From NCBI GenBank assembly GCA_937132065.1, contig CAKZNT010000049.1:1-64000 (forward strand): a stretch of DNA of 64,000 nt. Reading direction: 5' to 3'. The notes under the pieces were generated by a model that saw only the letters and a program-made list of their open reading frames with translations, was not told where the DNA came from and did no database searches. Position 1 is the first letter of the stretch; each line of letters begins with the position of its first letter. The DNA comes from an uncultured Loktanella sp. (GTDB taxonomy: Bacteria > Pseudomonadota > Alphaproteobacteria > Rhodobacterales > Rhodobacteraceae). Made by a program: the position numbers and the translations under genes. Positions 9,740-17,828 of this stretch are shown piece by piece.

Positions 9740-9948
9740 TCCTGTAGCCGTTTCAAAACAAACAAGCGGATCGCCGAGGCAAGACCAACATCGCCACGGC
9801 TTTCGTCGATCTCGGCGGCATATCCGTTGATCGTTTTGCCGTCAGCCACCGCAATATCGCGAAAGGCCCGCCAGAACGGATCCTCAAGCGAAACGCTGGT
9901 CCTGTGACCGCGAAGCGTGAGGGACCGTTTGACAGGCCTAAGGCTCAT
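9718..9948 (-). CDS. Ribbon-helix-helix domain protein
   Basis: [51 protein letters not shown]_4-type pattern. Confidence 0.8.
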   Translation of the reverse strand: MSLRPVKRSLTLRGHRTSVSLEDPFWRAFRDIAVADGKTINGYAAEIDESRGDVGLASAIRLFVLKRLQDQARSDG

Positions 9949-10121
9949 TCGTCTTCGAACTTGTGTTGATCCAAGCGGTTGCGCGACAGGGCAAGATTGG
10001 CCGCATCAAGCACGCGTTCGGCTTTCGTGCGGCCAAAGCGGACGGCGTTCTCGTCCGCTTGTGCCTTCTCGGCTGACTTGGTTTTGGCCTTGCGCGCCTT
10101 GTTGAGGTTTACAACGCTCAT
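9945..10121 (-). CDS. DUF4169 family protein (58 aa, below the length cutoff of the ORF track)
   Basis: Manual translation of the minus strand: [62 protein letters not shown] overlaps with fumC (stop) and the RHH gene (start). Confidence 0.85.
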   Translation of the reverse strand: MSVVNLNKARKAKTKSAEKAQADENAVRFGRTKAERVLDAANLALSRNRLDQHKFEDE

Positions 10122-11509
10122 TTAGGGCCGATCATGTCTTCGGGGCGCACAACCTTGTCAAATGTTGCCTCGTCCACAAAGCCAAGCTTGATCGCTTCTT
10201 CCTTCAATGTGGTCCCATTCTTATGGGCGGTTTTGGCGACTGTTGTCGCGTTGTCGTAGCCGATCGTCGGCGCAAGGGCGGTCACCAACATCAGGCTTTC
10301 GCGCATCAGTTTTTCGATCCGCGTGCGATCTGCCTGAATGCCTACAACGCAATTGTCGGTAAACGCCACGGCGCTGTCACCCAAAAGCTGCATAGATTGC
10401 AAGACGTTATAAGCCATCATCGGCTTCATGACATTAAGTTCAAAGTGACCTTGCGAACCTGCAAAGCCAACGGCGGCATCGTTGCCCATGACATGTGCGC
10501 AGACCTGCGTGATGGCTTCGACTTGGGTCGGGTTCACCTTTCCAGGCATGATCGACGAGCCTGGCTCGTTTTCAGGCAACATCAATTCGCCCAGACCACA
10601 GCGCGGGCCAGACCCGAGAAAGCGGATATCGCAGGCGATTTTGTAGACGCTGACGGCAACCGACTTGAGCGCGCCCGACATCTCGACCAATGCGTCATGC
10701 GCGGCAAGCGCCTCGAATTTGTTTGGCGCAGTGACAAACGGCAGGCCTGTGATCTCGGCCATATGGGCGGCGACAGTTTCGCCCCAACCCTTTGGTGTAT
10801 TGAGACCCGTGCCAACAGCCGTGCCACCCTGCGCGAGCTCATAGATTGCGGGCAGGGCGGCCTTGATGCGGCGAATGCCCATTGCCACTTGGTGCACGTA
10901 GCCCGAGAACTCTTGGCCCAATGTCAGCGGGGTCGCGTCCATAGTGTGCGTGCGGCCGATCTTGATGATGTCTTTGAATTCGTCCTGCTTGGCTTCCAAT
11001 GCGGCGTGCAGTTTTTCCAAACCGGGGATCAACACATCGCGCGCGGTCATCGCCACCGCGATGTGCATAGCTGTTGGGAATGTGTCGTTCGACGACTGGC
11101 CCATATTGCAGTGATCATTAGGGTGAACAGGGGTCTTTGACCCGATCTCGCCGCCCATCATTTCAATCGCGCGGTTCGAGATTACCTCATTGGCGTTCAT
11201 GTTGGATTGCGTACCCGAACCGGTTTGCCAGACGACCAGTGGGAAGTGATCGTCGAGCTTGCCTGCGACCACTTCGGCCGCAGCGGCGATGATCGCATCG
11301 GCCTTGTCGGCCTCAAGCTTGCCGCGTTCCTTGTTGGCAATGGCACAAGCCTGTTTGATCACGCCAAGCCCGCGCACGATTGCGACAGGCTGCTTTTCCC
11401 ATCCGATCGGAAAGTTGAGAAGGCTGCGCTGTGTTTGCGCGCCCCAGTAACGGTCAGCGGGGACCTCAAGGGGGCCAAAACTATCGGATTCTGTGCGTGT
11501 ATTTGTCAT
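10118..11509 (-). CDS. fumC: Class II fumarate hydratase
   Basis: Signature [16 protein letters not shown]; full-length 463 aa. Confidence 0.97.
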   Translation of the reverse strand: MTNTRTESDSFGPLEVPADRYWGAQTQRSLLNFPIGWEKQPVAIVRGLGVIKQACAIANKERGKLEADKADAIIAAAAEVVAGKLDDHFPLVVWQTGSGTQSNMNANEVISNRAIEMMGGEIGSKTPVHPNDHCNMGQSSNDTFPTAMHIAVAMTARDVLIPGLEKLHAALEAKQDEFKDIIKIGRTHTMDATPLTLGQEFSGYVHQVAMGIRRIKAALPAIYELAQGGTAVGTGLNTPKGWGETVAAHMAEITGLPFVTAPNKFEALAAHDALVEMSGALKSVAVSVYKIACDIRFLGSGPRCGLGELMLPENEPGSSIMPGKVNPTQVEAITQVCAHVMGNDAAVGFAGSQGHFELNVMKPMMAYNVLQSMQLLGDSAVAFTDNCVVGIQADRTRIEKLMRESLMLVTALAPTIGYDNATTVAKTAHKNGTTLKEEAIKLGFVDEATFDKVVRPEDMIGPK

Positions 11510-11578
11510 CGGATCACCTATGGTATGCAGTTGTATGCCGTTTATCGCGTTCGCGATCCAATATCAATAATGGCGCGG

Positions 11579-12052
11579 CTATTTACGGAATTGATCAAGA
11601 CTGACAACTTCAGCCTCTTTGCGCTCTTCTTGTGCGGGCTCTTCTGGCTCGACCATTTCATCCATTGGCGCCTCTGGTGCGGCGGCTGCATCTTCCTCGG
11701 GTTGGCTTTCAAAACGCAGGCCGAATTCAACGGAAGGATCAACGAATGTCTGGATAGAATCGTAAGGAATATAAAGGGTTTCTGGGCTATCCCCGAAGTT
11801 CAGCGTGATCGTAAAGCCCTCGTCGGTGACGTCCAGATTGTCGAACCAGTGCTGGATAACAACCGTCATTTCACCGGGGTAGCGGTCTGACAGCCAGTCA
11901 GCGATTTCGACGTCAGGGTGCATGGTATCAAACGTGATAAAGAAGTGGTGCTCACCCGGCAGTCCGTCCTTGGAAATGCCGATCAGCACTTCCTGAATCA
12001 GGCCACGCATGGCGCGGTGCATCAAATTTCCATAGTCGATTGTATCGGTCAC
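11579..12052 (-). CDS. sspB: SspB family ClpXP adaptor-like protein
   Basis: MTDTIDYGNLMHRAMRGLIQEVL...HHFFITFDTMHPDVEIADWLSDRYPGEMTVVIQHWFDNL, alphaproteobacterial SspB pattern. Confidence 0.88.
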   Translation of the reverse strand: MTDTIDYGNLMHRAMRGLIQEVLIGISKDGLPGEHHFFITFDTMHPDVEIADWLSDRYPGEMTVVIQHWFDNLDVTDEGFTITLNFGDSPETLYIPYDSIQTFVDPSVEFGLRFESQPEEDAAAAPEAPMDEMVEPEEPAQEERKEAEVVSLDQFRK

Positions 12053-12223
12053 GGGTCATCGTCCTTTGCCACTGCTTGCAACAGCATAGAAGATTCTAAG
12101 CGGGATAAAAGGGGCTGATGCATGGTTCGTGATGAAAGTTTTTTGCGCGATGTTGCAGGTATTTTTGAATATTGTGATAGGAAAAATTATTATTTAACAT
12201 AGGGTTGCGGAGTATTCTTTATC

Positions 12224-12877
12224 TTAACCGACAACCTGACTTAGCTCTCGCAATATCTTGCGACGAATTGCATCCGGATATTCCCTGTGGGTGCGCGCGG
12301 TGATGACAAAACCGTTTCGCGTGATGACTGCGCTCTTATAAAAGTTGGTGATCGCGAGGCCCATGCTTTCGATTGCGACAGCATTGATTGTCACGCCAGC
12401 GCGTTCTGCCGCGTTGCGTGCATCGCGTGTTTCGGACCCCGAGTTTGGCGTGCCATCGCCAGAAATATCAATGACTTTATGTTTGCAATCAGTCACTTGA
12501 GAGAACAACGGGAGAGAGAACCGTATCGCCTCGGCGGGGGCCGTGTCTGACAGCACAAAGGCCCGTGGCATCAATTCGGCGGCAGCGGCAAGGCGCGCGG
12601 CGTCAAGGCTTGTGCGGATACGCGTCCACGGGATTGAAACCTCTTGGCGGCTTGCACCTGACCACTGCACGACGGTGATTGCGGCCTCTTGGCGCACCAT
12701 AGCATCAACAATCGCTTGATTGCGCAAAGCATCGACCAAACCATCGGTTTGCAACCTGTATTCAGCGGTATCGACAGAGTTGGATACGTCAATCGTCAGG
12801 ATTAACGCTGTATCGCAAGCCTTTGATATCGTTGGTATAATCGCAGAAATAGCAAGAGCCAGAAGAGCATGTTTCAT
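12224..12877 (-). CDS. DUF1194 (vWA-like) secreted protein
   Basis: Signal peptide, then ALILTIDVSNSVDTAEYRLQTDGLVDAL and VIDISGDGTPNSG. Confidence 0.8.
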   Translation of the reverse strand: MKHALLALAISAIIPTISKACDTALILTIDVSNSVDTAEYRLQTDGLVDALRNQAIVDAMVRQEAAITVVQWSGASRQEVSIPWTRIRTSLDAARLAAAAELMPRAFVLSDTAPAEAIRFSLPLFSQVTDCKHKVIDISGDGTPNSGSETRDARNAAERAGVTINAVAIESMGLAITNFYKSAVITRNGFVITARTHREYPDAIRRKILRELSQVVG

Positions 12878-12931
12878 ACCCTAGCGTGACGCAGGTGCGC
12901 GGCGCAGGCAAGTCAATTGTTTGTGGGGTGT

Positions 12932-13262
12932 AAGTGCAGGTTTCTGTTGCCAGGTACCTGCGAACCCCGCCTTAGGTCGCTAAACCCAAGGAGTTAAGTT
13001 TCGGCGGTAGGCACTGCTTACGCAGCGACTGCCATTGCCGGAGCACGGTTGTCATTTGCAACTATACAATTTTGTACCGATATCGGTGGTAACTCACCGA
13101 AACAAAGCTAACCCCTTTAGACGTTCGTCGATCCTATTTCGACCCCACAGCTGCCAAATGAGCAGATAGTTGGTGGAGTCGCCGGGTACCGCCCCCGGGT
13201 CCGATCCGCTTATTGCGAGCGCGTTTATGTTCATAGTCCCGAGGGACAACGTATAGATAAGG
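12932..13262 (-). ncRNA. ssrA: Transfer-messenger RNA, circularly permuted two-piece (alphaproteobacterial) form
   Basis: On the minus strand the CCA-ending T-arm/acceptor segment (GGACCCGGGGGCGGTACCCGGCGACTCCACCA, CCA at 13171) precedes the 5' segment GGGGTCGAAATAGGATCGACG (~13146). The two pair as a 7-bp acceptor stem with G3-U70. Tag frame gcaaatgacaaccgtgctccggcaatggcagtcgctgcgtaa = ANDNRAPAMAVAA* (13059-13018). Outer ends are approximate. Confidence 0.93.
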
Positions 13263-13298
13263 CGCGGCGTTGGGTTGTGCAAGAGGGGGTGTGATATA

Positions 13299-13327
13299 CG
13301 TGCACAGGGCGTGCACCACGCGTGCAC
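13299..13327. repeat. Three direct repeats of cGTGCAC at exact 11-bp period
   Basis: cgtgcac at 13299, 13310 and 13321, between the tmRNA and the GntR gene. Confidence 0.75.
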
Positions 13328-13350
13328 CGATTTGACGCGGCTACTTGTGC

Positions 13351-14091
13351 CTATTGGGCGTCTCGTGCCGCGGCGCGCGCATCAATGACGGCTTGCGCCA
13401 ATTCGTTGGTGTAGCTTGCCAGCTCTGCCAGCGTAATATCGACAGCCTCGGCGTCATGGTTTTCAAGTCCGTCCGCAATTCGGCTGTGCAGTTGCACGAT
13501 CCTCTCCCGCGAGCGGGCCGTAAATGTGATCATGTTCATCAGGGGCTGCATCGCCTCGACGGCGCCTGCGAGTTGATAAGAGATCACGGGATTGCCCGCC
13601 GCATCGACAAGCGCGCGGTGAAAGGCGACATCGGAGGCACAAAACGCCTCATCGGTCAGGCCAGGCTGTGATTGGCGGTGGGCCTCAGCGCGCATGGTTG
13701 CGAGATGATCGGCGCTGCGCCGTGCGGCGGCGAGGGGCGCGCAGGCCCGCTCTAACGCGTAACGCGCCTCGCAGGCGACTGCGAAGCTTACGTCATTCAT
13801 CGACAACAACAGCGTAGATGTGGTGATTTGTTGCCCGTAGGCGTCCTCAAAACGCAGCCTGTTCACAAATGCGCCACCTGTCGCGCCGCGTTGCGTGCGG
13901 ATCAGCGATTGCGCGCCAAGCCGCTTGAGTGCCTCGCGGACTGTCGGGCGAGAAACGTTGAACTGATCAGCCAGTTCCGCCTCTGAGGGCAGGCGCTCGT
14001 CAACCAGCAAATCGCCGGACATAATCGCATCGCGGATCGCCTTGGCGATTTGAGCCGAGAGGTCGGCGGGGCTTTTGGGGTCAATTTTCAT
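13351..14091 (-). CDS. GntR/FadR-family transcriptional regulator (candidate regulator of the dmdA operon)
   Basis: wHTH LPSEAELADQFNVSRPTVREALKRLGAQSLIRTQRGATGGAFV; FCD C-terminal domain. Confidence 0.9.
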   Translation of the reverse strand: MKIDPKSPADLSAQIAKAIRDAIMSGDLLVDERLPSEAELADQFNVSRPTVREALKRLGAQSLIRTQRGATGGAFVNRLRFEDAYGQQITTSTLLLSMNDVSFAVACEARYALERACAPLAAARRSADHLATMRAEAHRQSQPGLTDEAFCASDVAFHRALVDAAGNPVISYQLAGAVEAMQPLMNMITFTARSRERIVQLHSRIADGLENHDAEAVDITLAELASYTNELAQAVIDARAAARDAQ

Positions 14092-14121
14092 TTGTCAGAC
14101 AATTAAATGTATGACAATTGT
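14092..14121. promoter_or_regulatory. Putative FadR/GntR operator region
   Basis: TTGTCAGACAA (arms TTGTC/GACAA) at 14092-14102 plus ACAATTGT dyad downstream, in the divergent GntR/DUF2182 intergenic region. Confidence 0.5.
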
Positions 14122-14162
14122 AATGCAAGGCAGAAATGCAATGCGAGTCGGGGAGGGTGCGC

Positions 14163-14924
14163 ATGTTGGCCGCGCGAATGAGAGCAATGACGGGTGTGCA
14201 CTGGCTTGCGCTATTTGCGCTGATCCTCGTGAGTTGGATGGTGTTATTTGCCATGGCTGTGCCTGCGGAGTTGCGTGATGGCGCCCGTATCTTTGGGGCG
14301 GACTTCATCGCTTCGCTTTGCAACATTACACCAGACGGCGCGGGGCTTGTGCGCATGTTCGGCATGTGGGGGTTGATGACGGCGGCTATGATGGCCCCAA
14401 CGGCGTTTCCTGCGTTTGCCACCTACGACGACCTGAGCCATGCGGCATCCGAGACGAATTTTGCGGCCCTCGTCGCGGGGTATCTTGCGATTTGGATCGG
14501 GTTTTCGGGCGTCGCTGCGGGATTGCAGATGGTGCTATTTCGCGCGGAGTTGGTATCGGCTTTCGGGGATAGCCGTTCGGCGGTGTTGAGTGCTGGCCTG
14601 CTGGTTGGCGCAGGTCTTTACCAGTTTTCGGCGATCAAGGAGGCATGTTTGTCAAAGTGCCGTATGCCGATGACATTTTTCATGCAGCACTGGGACGAGG
14701 GACCGTTGCGCAATGGTTTGCGCCTTGGTCTGGTCTGCTTGGGCTGTTGCTGGGCGCTGATGCTGCTTGGCTTTGTGGGCGGCGTGATGAACGTGGCTTT
14801 CATGGGGCTTGCGACCCTTATTATGGTTTTCGAGAAACTGCCCGATCTGGGCCGCTATGTGACCAAGCCCTTGGGCTGGCTGCTGATTGCGGCAGGGATC
14901 GTGCGAATTGTAACTGCATTCTAA
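14163..14924 (+). CDS. DUF2182 domain-containing integral membrane protein
   Basis: Met-rich TM segment MFGMWGLMTAAMMAPTAFPAFATYDDL; SD-like gggagg before ATG 14163. Confidence 0.82.
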   Translation: MLAARMRAMTGVHWLALFALILVSWMVLFAMAVPAELRDGARIFGADFIASLCNITPDGAGLVRMFGMWGLMTAAMMAPTAFPAFATYDDLSHAASETNFAALVAGYLAIWIGFSGVAAGLQMVLFRAELVSAFGDSRSAVLSAGLLVGAGLYQFSAIKEACLSKCRMPMTFFMQHWDEGPLRNGLRLGLVCLGCCWALMLLGFVGGVMNVAFMGLATLIMVFEKLPDLGRYVTKPLGWLLIAAGIVRIVTAF

Positions 14925-14949
14925 CATTTGAAAGAGGAGGAGCTTACAC

Positions 14950-15582
14950 ATGGCTTTGGACGCTGAAATTGGAACTGTGCCTTGGACGATCAAGGGCGAG
15001 TTGATTTTGAACTGTAACTGCACGGTGTTTTGCCCCTGTGTGGTGAGCCTTGGAAAGCATCCGCCCACAGAAGGACACTGTCAGGCGTGGTCTGGCGTGC
15101 GGATTGACACGGGCGACTATGGTGACGTTGATCTGTCTGGCCTGAACGTGGGCCTGATGCTGGAAATCCCCGGCAATATGGGCCGCGGTAACTGGAAGGT
15201 TGCAGCCTATATCGATGAGCGTGCAACGGATGCGCAGTATGACGCCTTGCTCAATATCTTTAGCGGGAAGGCGCGTGGCAACACGGGGCTGTTCAAGATG
15301 CTTGTGGGTGAATTTCTCGGCGCGGAGCGTGCCCCGATCGTGTTTGAAACCGTCGGCAACGAGCGCCGTTTGATGGTTGGTAAAGCGATCCAAGGTGCGG
15401 TTGTCCCTGTTGAGGGCAACGGCGGCAAGGATATCGTTGTGACAAACACCGAATACTGGATGGGCCCCGATATTACCGTGGCTACGGCGACGAAGGGCCG
15501 CGTGCGTGCGTTTGGTCGTGTCTGGGACTTTGATGGCCGCAGTGCCGAGATTTGTCAGATCAACTGGCATGGTCCAAAGTAG
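14950..15582 (+). CDS. DUF1326 domain-containing protein
   Basis: LILNCNCTVFCPCVVSLGKHPPTEGHCQAW: CxCx3CxC cluster typical of DUF1326. Confidence 0.85.
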   Translation: MALDAEIGTVPWTIKGELILNCNCTVFCPCVVSLGKHPPTEGHCQAWSGVRIDTGDYGDVDLSGLNVGLMLEIPGNMGRGNWKVAAYIDERATDAQYDALLNIFSGKARGNTGLFKMLVGEFLGAERAPIVFETVGNERRLMVGKAIQGAVVPVEGNGGKDIVVTNTEYWMGPDITVATATKGRVRAFGRVWDFDGRSAEICQINWHGPK

Positions 15583-15593
15583 GGAGCACCCGG

Positions 15594-16694
15594 ATGGTTG
15601 CACTTTCTCCATCGCGGCGGTTGCGACGCACCCCGTTTTCGCAAGGTGTCGAGGCGGCGGGGGTCAAGGCCTATACGGTCTATAACCATATGTTGCTGCC
15701 GACTGTGTTCCGGTCTGTGCAAGAGGACTATCACCATCTCAAATCTGCGGTGCAGGTTTGGGATGTGTCCTGCGAGCGCCAAATCGAGTTGCGCGGCCCT
15801 GACGCCAGCCGTTTGATGCAAATGCTGACGCCGCGTGATTTGTCGGCGATGCTGCCGGGCCAGTGTTACTATGTGCCGATTGTGGACGAGACAGGCGGTA
15901 TGCTAAACGATCCTGTCGCCTTGAAGGTCGCGGAGGACCGTTGGTGGATCTCGATTGCAGACAGTGATCTGCTGTTCTGGGTCAAAGGGTTGGCATACGG
16001 GTATCGCTTGGATGTGCTCGTAGACGAGCCGGATATTTCGCCGCTTGGCGTGCAAGGCCCGCGTGCAGATGATCTGGTCGCCGCCGTTTTTGGTGATGCC
16101 ATTCGCAATATCAAGTTCTTTCGCTTTGGCTGGTTCAACTTCGAGGGCACTAGTATGGCGGTTGCCCGTTCGGGCTATTCAAAGCAGGGCGGTTTCGAGA
16201 TTTACTGTGATGGCAGCCATAACGGGATGCCATTGTGGAACGCGCTGATGGAAGCGGGCAAGGCCTTGGATGTGCATGCGGGCTGTCCCAATCTGATCGA
16301 GCGCATTGAAGGTGGTCTGCTGTCGTTTGGCAACGACATGACCCGCGAGAATACCCCCCATGAGGCGGGCTTGGGCCGTTTTTGTTCAACCCGCACGGCG
16401 ATCGGCTGTGTTGGTCGTGATGCCTTGCTGCGGGTGGCCAAGGAAGGCCCGACCCAGCAAATTCGTCCGATTGCGATCGAGGGTGTTATTCCTGCATGCG
16501 AGGGGCCGTGGCCGCTTTTGGCGGGTGACAAGCGAGTGGGGCAGGTGACCTCTGCTGCTGCGTCCCCTGACTACAAGACGAATGTCGCGATTGGCATGGT
16601 CCGCATGACCCATTGGGACGCGGGCACGCCGTTGCACGTTCAGACGCCGGATGGATTGCGCGATGCTGTCGTGCAGGAGAATTTCTGGAATTAG
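15594..16694 (+). CDS. dmdA: Dimethylsulfoniopropionate demethylase (GcvT-family)
   Basis: SRRLRRTPFSQGVEAAGVKAYTVYNHMLLPTVF, QCYYVPIVDETGGMLNDPVALK, GGLLSFGNDMTRENTPHEAGLGRFC: strong resemblance to Ruegeria DmdA as I recall it. Start ATG 15594. Confidence 0.9.
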   Translation: MVALSPSRRLRRTPFSQGVEAAGVKAYTVYNHMLLPTVFRSVQEDYHHLKSAVQVWDVSCERQIELRGPDASRLMQMLTPRDLSAMLPGQCYYVPIVDETGGMLNDPVALKVAEDRWWISIADSDLLFWVKGLAYGYRLDVLVDEPDISPLGVQGPRADDLVAAVFGDAIRNIKFFRFGWFNFEGTSMAVARSGYSKQGGFEIYCDGSHNGMPLWNALMEAGKALDVHAGCPNLIERIEGGLLSFGNDMTRENTPHEAGLGRFCSTRTAIGCVGRDALLRVAKEGPTQQIRPIAIEGVIPACEGPWPLLAGDKRVGQVTSAAASPDYKTNVAIGMVRMTHWDAGTPLHVQTPDGLRDAVVQENFWN

Positions 16695-16704
16695 CGAGAT
16701 TTGC

Positions 16705-16725
16705 CCCGTCGGAGCCTCCGGCGGG
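16705..16725. repeat. Intercistronic palindrome/hairpin between dmdA and acuI
   Basis: cccgtcggag-c-ctccggcggg, 10-bp self-complementary arms (one G-U). Confidence 0.6.
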
Positions 16726-16763
16726 AGTTTGAAGAGACATAGAAAATTGGAAGGAAGAGCTGG

Positions 16764-17753
16764 ATGTTTGATGCATTGGTTGTCGAGAAGAATGATGAGG
16801 GTAAAACCAGCGCGGCGGTCACCCAGATTGGTCTGGAGGATTTGCCCGCAGGCGAGGTGACGGTTGCGGTCGAGTATTCGACGGTGAATTACAAAGACGG
16901 CCTATGTGTTGGTCCAGGTGGCGGCCTTGTGCGCAAGTATCCCCATGTGCCTGGCATTGATTTTGCGGGCACTGTCGAGGCCTCTGATGATCCCCGTTAC
17001 AAAGCGGGCGACAAGGTTGTGTTGACGGGCTGGCGCGTGGGCGAGGCCCATTGGGGAGGTTATGCCCAAAAAGCGCGCGTCAAGGCCGACTGGTTGGTTC
17101 CACTGCCGAAAGGGCTTGATACCCGTCAGGCGATGGCTGTGGGCACGGCTGGTTTGACGGCGATGCTGGCGGTGACGGCGCTTGAGGATCATGGTCTTGA
17201 GCCTTGGAAGGGCACTGTGCTTGTGACGGGCGCAGCGGGTGGCGTGGGGTCGGTTGCCACGGCTATTCTTGCCAAGCTTGGCTACGAGGTTGCGGGTGTG
17301 ACGGGTCGTCCTGAAACCGAAGCCTATTTGAAGTCGCTTGGCGCGGATCGCATTGTGCTGCGTGAAGAGCTGAACGAAGTGAGTAAGCGCCCACTAGAGG
17401 GTGAAACTTGGGCGGGCTGTGTCGATGCGGTCGGCGGTGAGATGTTGGCGCGTGTTCTGGGCCAGATGAAATACGGCTGCTCGGTGTCTGCGGTCGGTCT
17501 GGCGGGCGGCGCGGCTCTGCCCACGACTGTTATTCCGTTTCTTTTGCGCGGTGTGAACTTGCTTGGCATCGACAGCGTGATGCAGCCCTATGACAACCGC
17601 GTGCGCGCATGGGAGCGCATTGCGAAGGATCTGCCGATGGACAAATTGGAAGAGATGATCGTCCCTGCGACCTTGCGTGATCTGCCGCAGTTGGGTCGTG
17701 ACATTTTGAAGGGTCAGGTCAAGGGCCGTGTTGTCGTTGACGTCAACGCTTAA
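16764..17753 (+). CDS. acuI: Acryloyl-CoA reductase-type MDR oxidoreductase
   Basis: MFDALVVEKNDEGKTSAAV...VEYSTVNYKDGL...PHVPGIDFAGTVE; VTGAAGGVGSVA; directly downstream of dmdA. Confidence 0.88.
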   Translation: MFDALVVEKNDEGKTSAAVTQIGLEDLPAGEVTVAVEYSTVNYKDGLCVGPGGGLVRKYPHVPGIDFAGTVEASDDPRYKAGDKVVLTGWRVGEAHWGGYAQKARVKADWLVPLPKGLDTRQAMAVGTAGLTAMLAVTALEDHGLEPWKGTVLVTGAAGGVGSVATAILAKLGYEVAGVTGRPETEAYLKSLGADRIVLREELNEVSKRPLEGETWAGCVDAVGGEMLARVLGQMKYGCSVSAVGLAGGAALPTTVIPFLLRGVNLLGIDSVMQPYDNRVRAWERIAKDLPMDKLEEMIVPATLRDLPQLGRDILKGQVKGRVVVDVNA

Positions 17754-17776
17754 GGTCTTTGACATCTGACAAAAGA

Positions 17777-17808
17777 AAAGCGCCGCAGTTTCCTGCGGCG
17801 CTTTTTGG
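17777..17808. terminator. Terminator between convergent acuI and BCCT gene
   Basis: aaaagcgccgcagtttcctgcggcgcttttt: 11-bp stem with A/T flanks on both sides. Confidence 0.85.
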
Positions 17809-17828
17809 TTTTGCGGTGGTCGGCTAAT

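Noticed and set aside
10223-11140. 305-aa plus-strand ORF
   Set aside because: Antisense to fumC, whose protein is clear along the full length.
11207-11890. 227-aa plus-strand ORF
   Set aside because: Antisense to the fumC 5' end and sspB; both are recognizable.
13094-13327. Minus-strand ORFs 77 aa and 61 aa
   Set aside because: They lie within the tmRNA gene and its promoter; RNA structure and tag frame explain the sequence.
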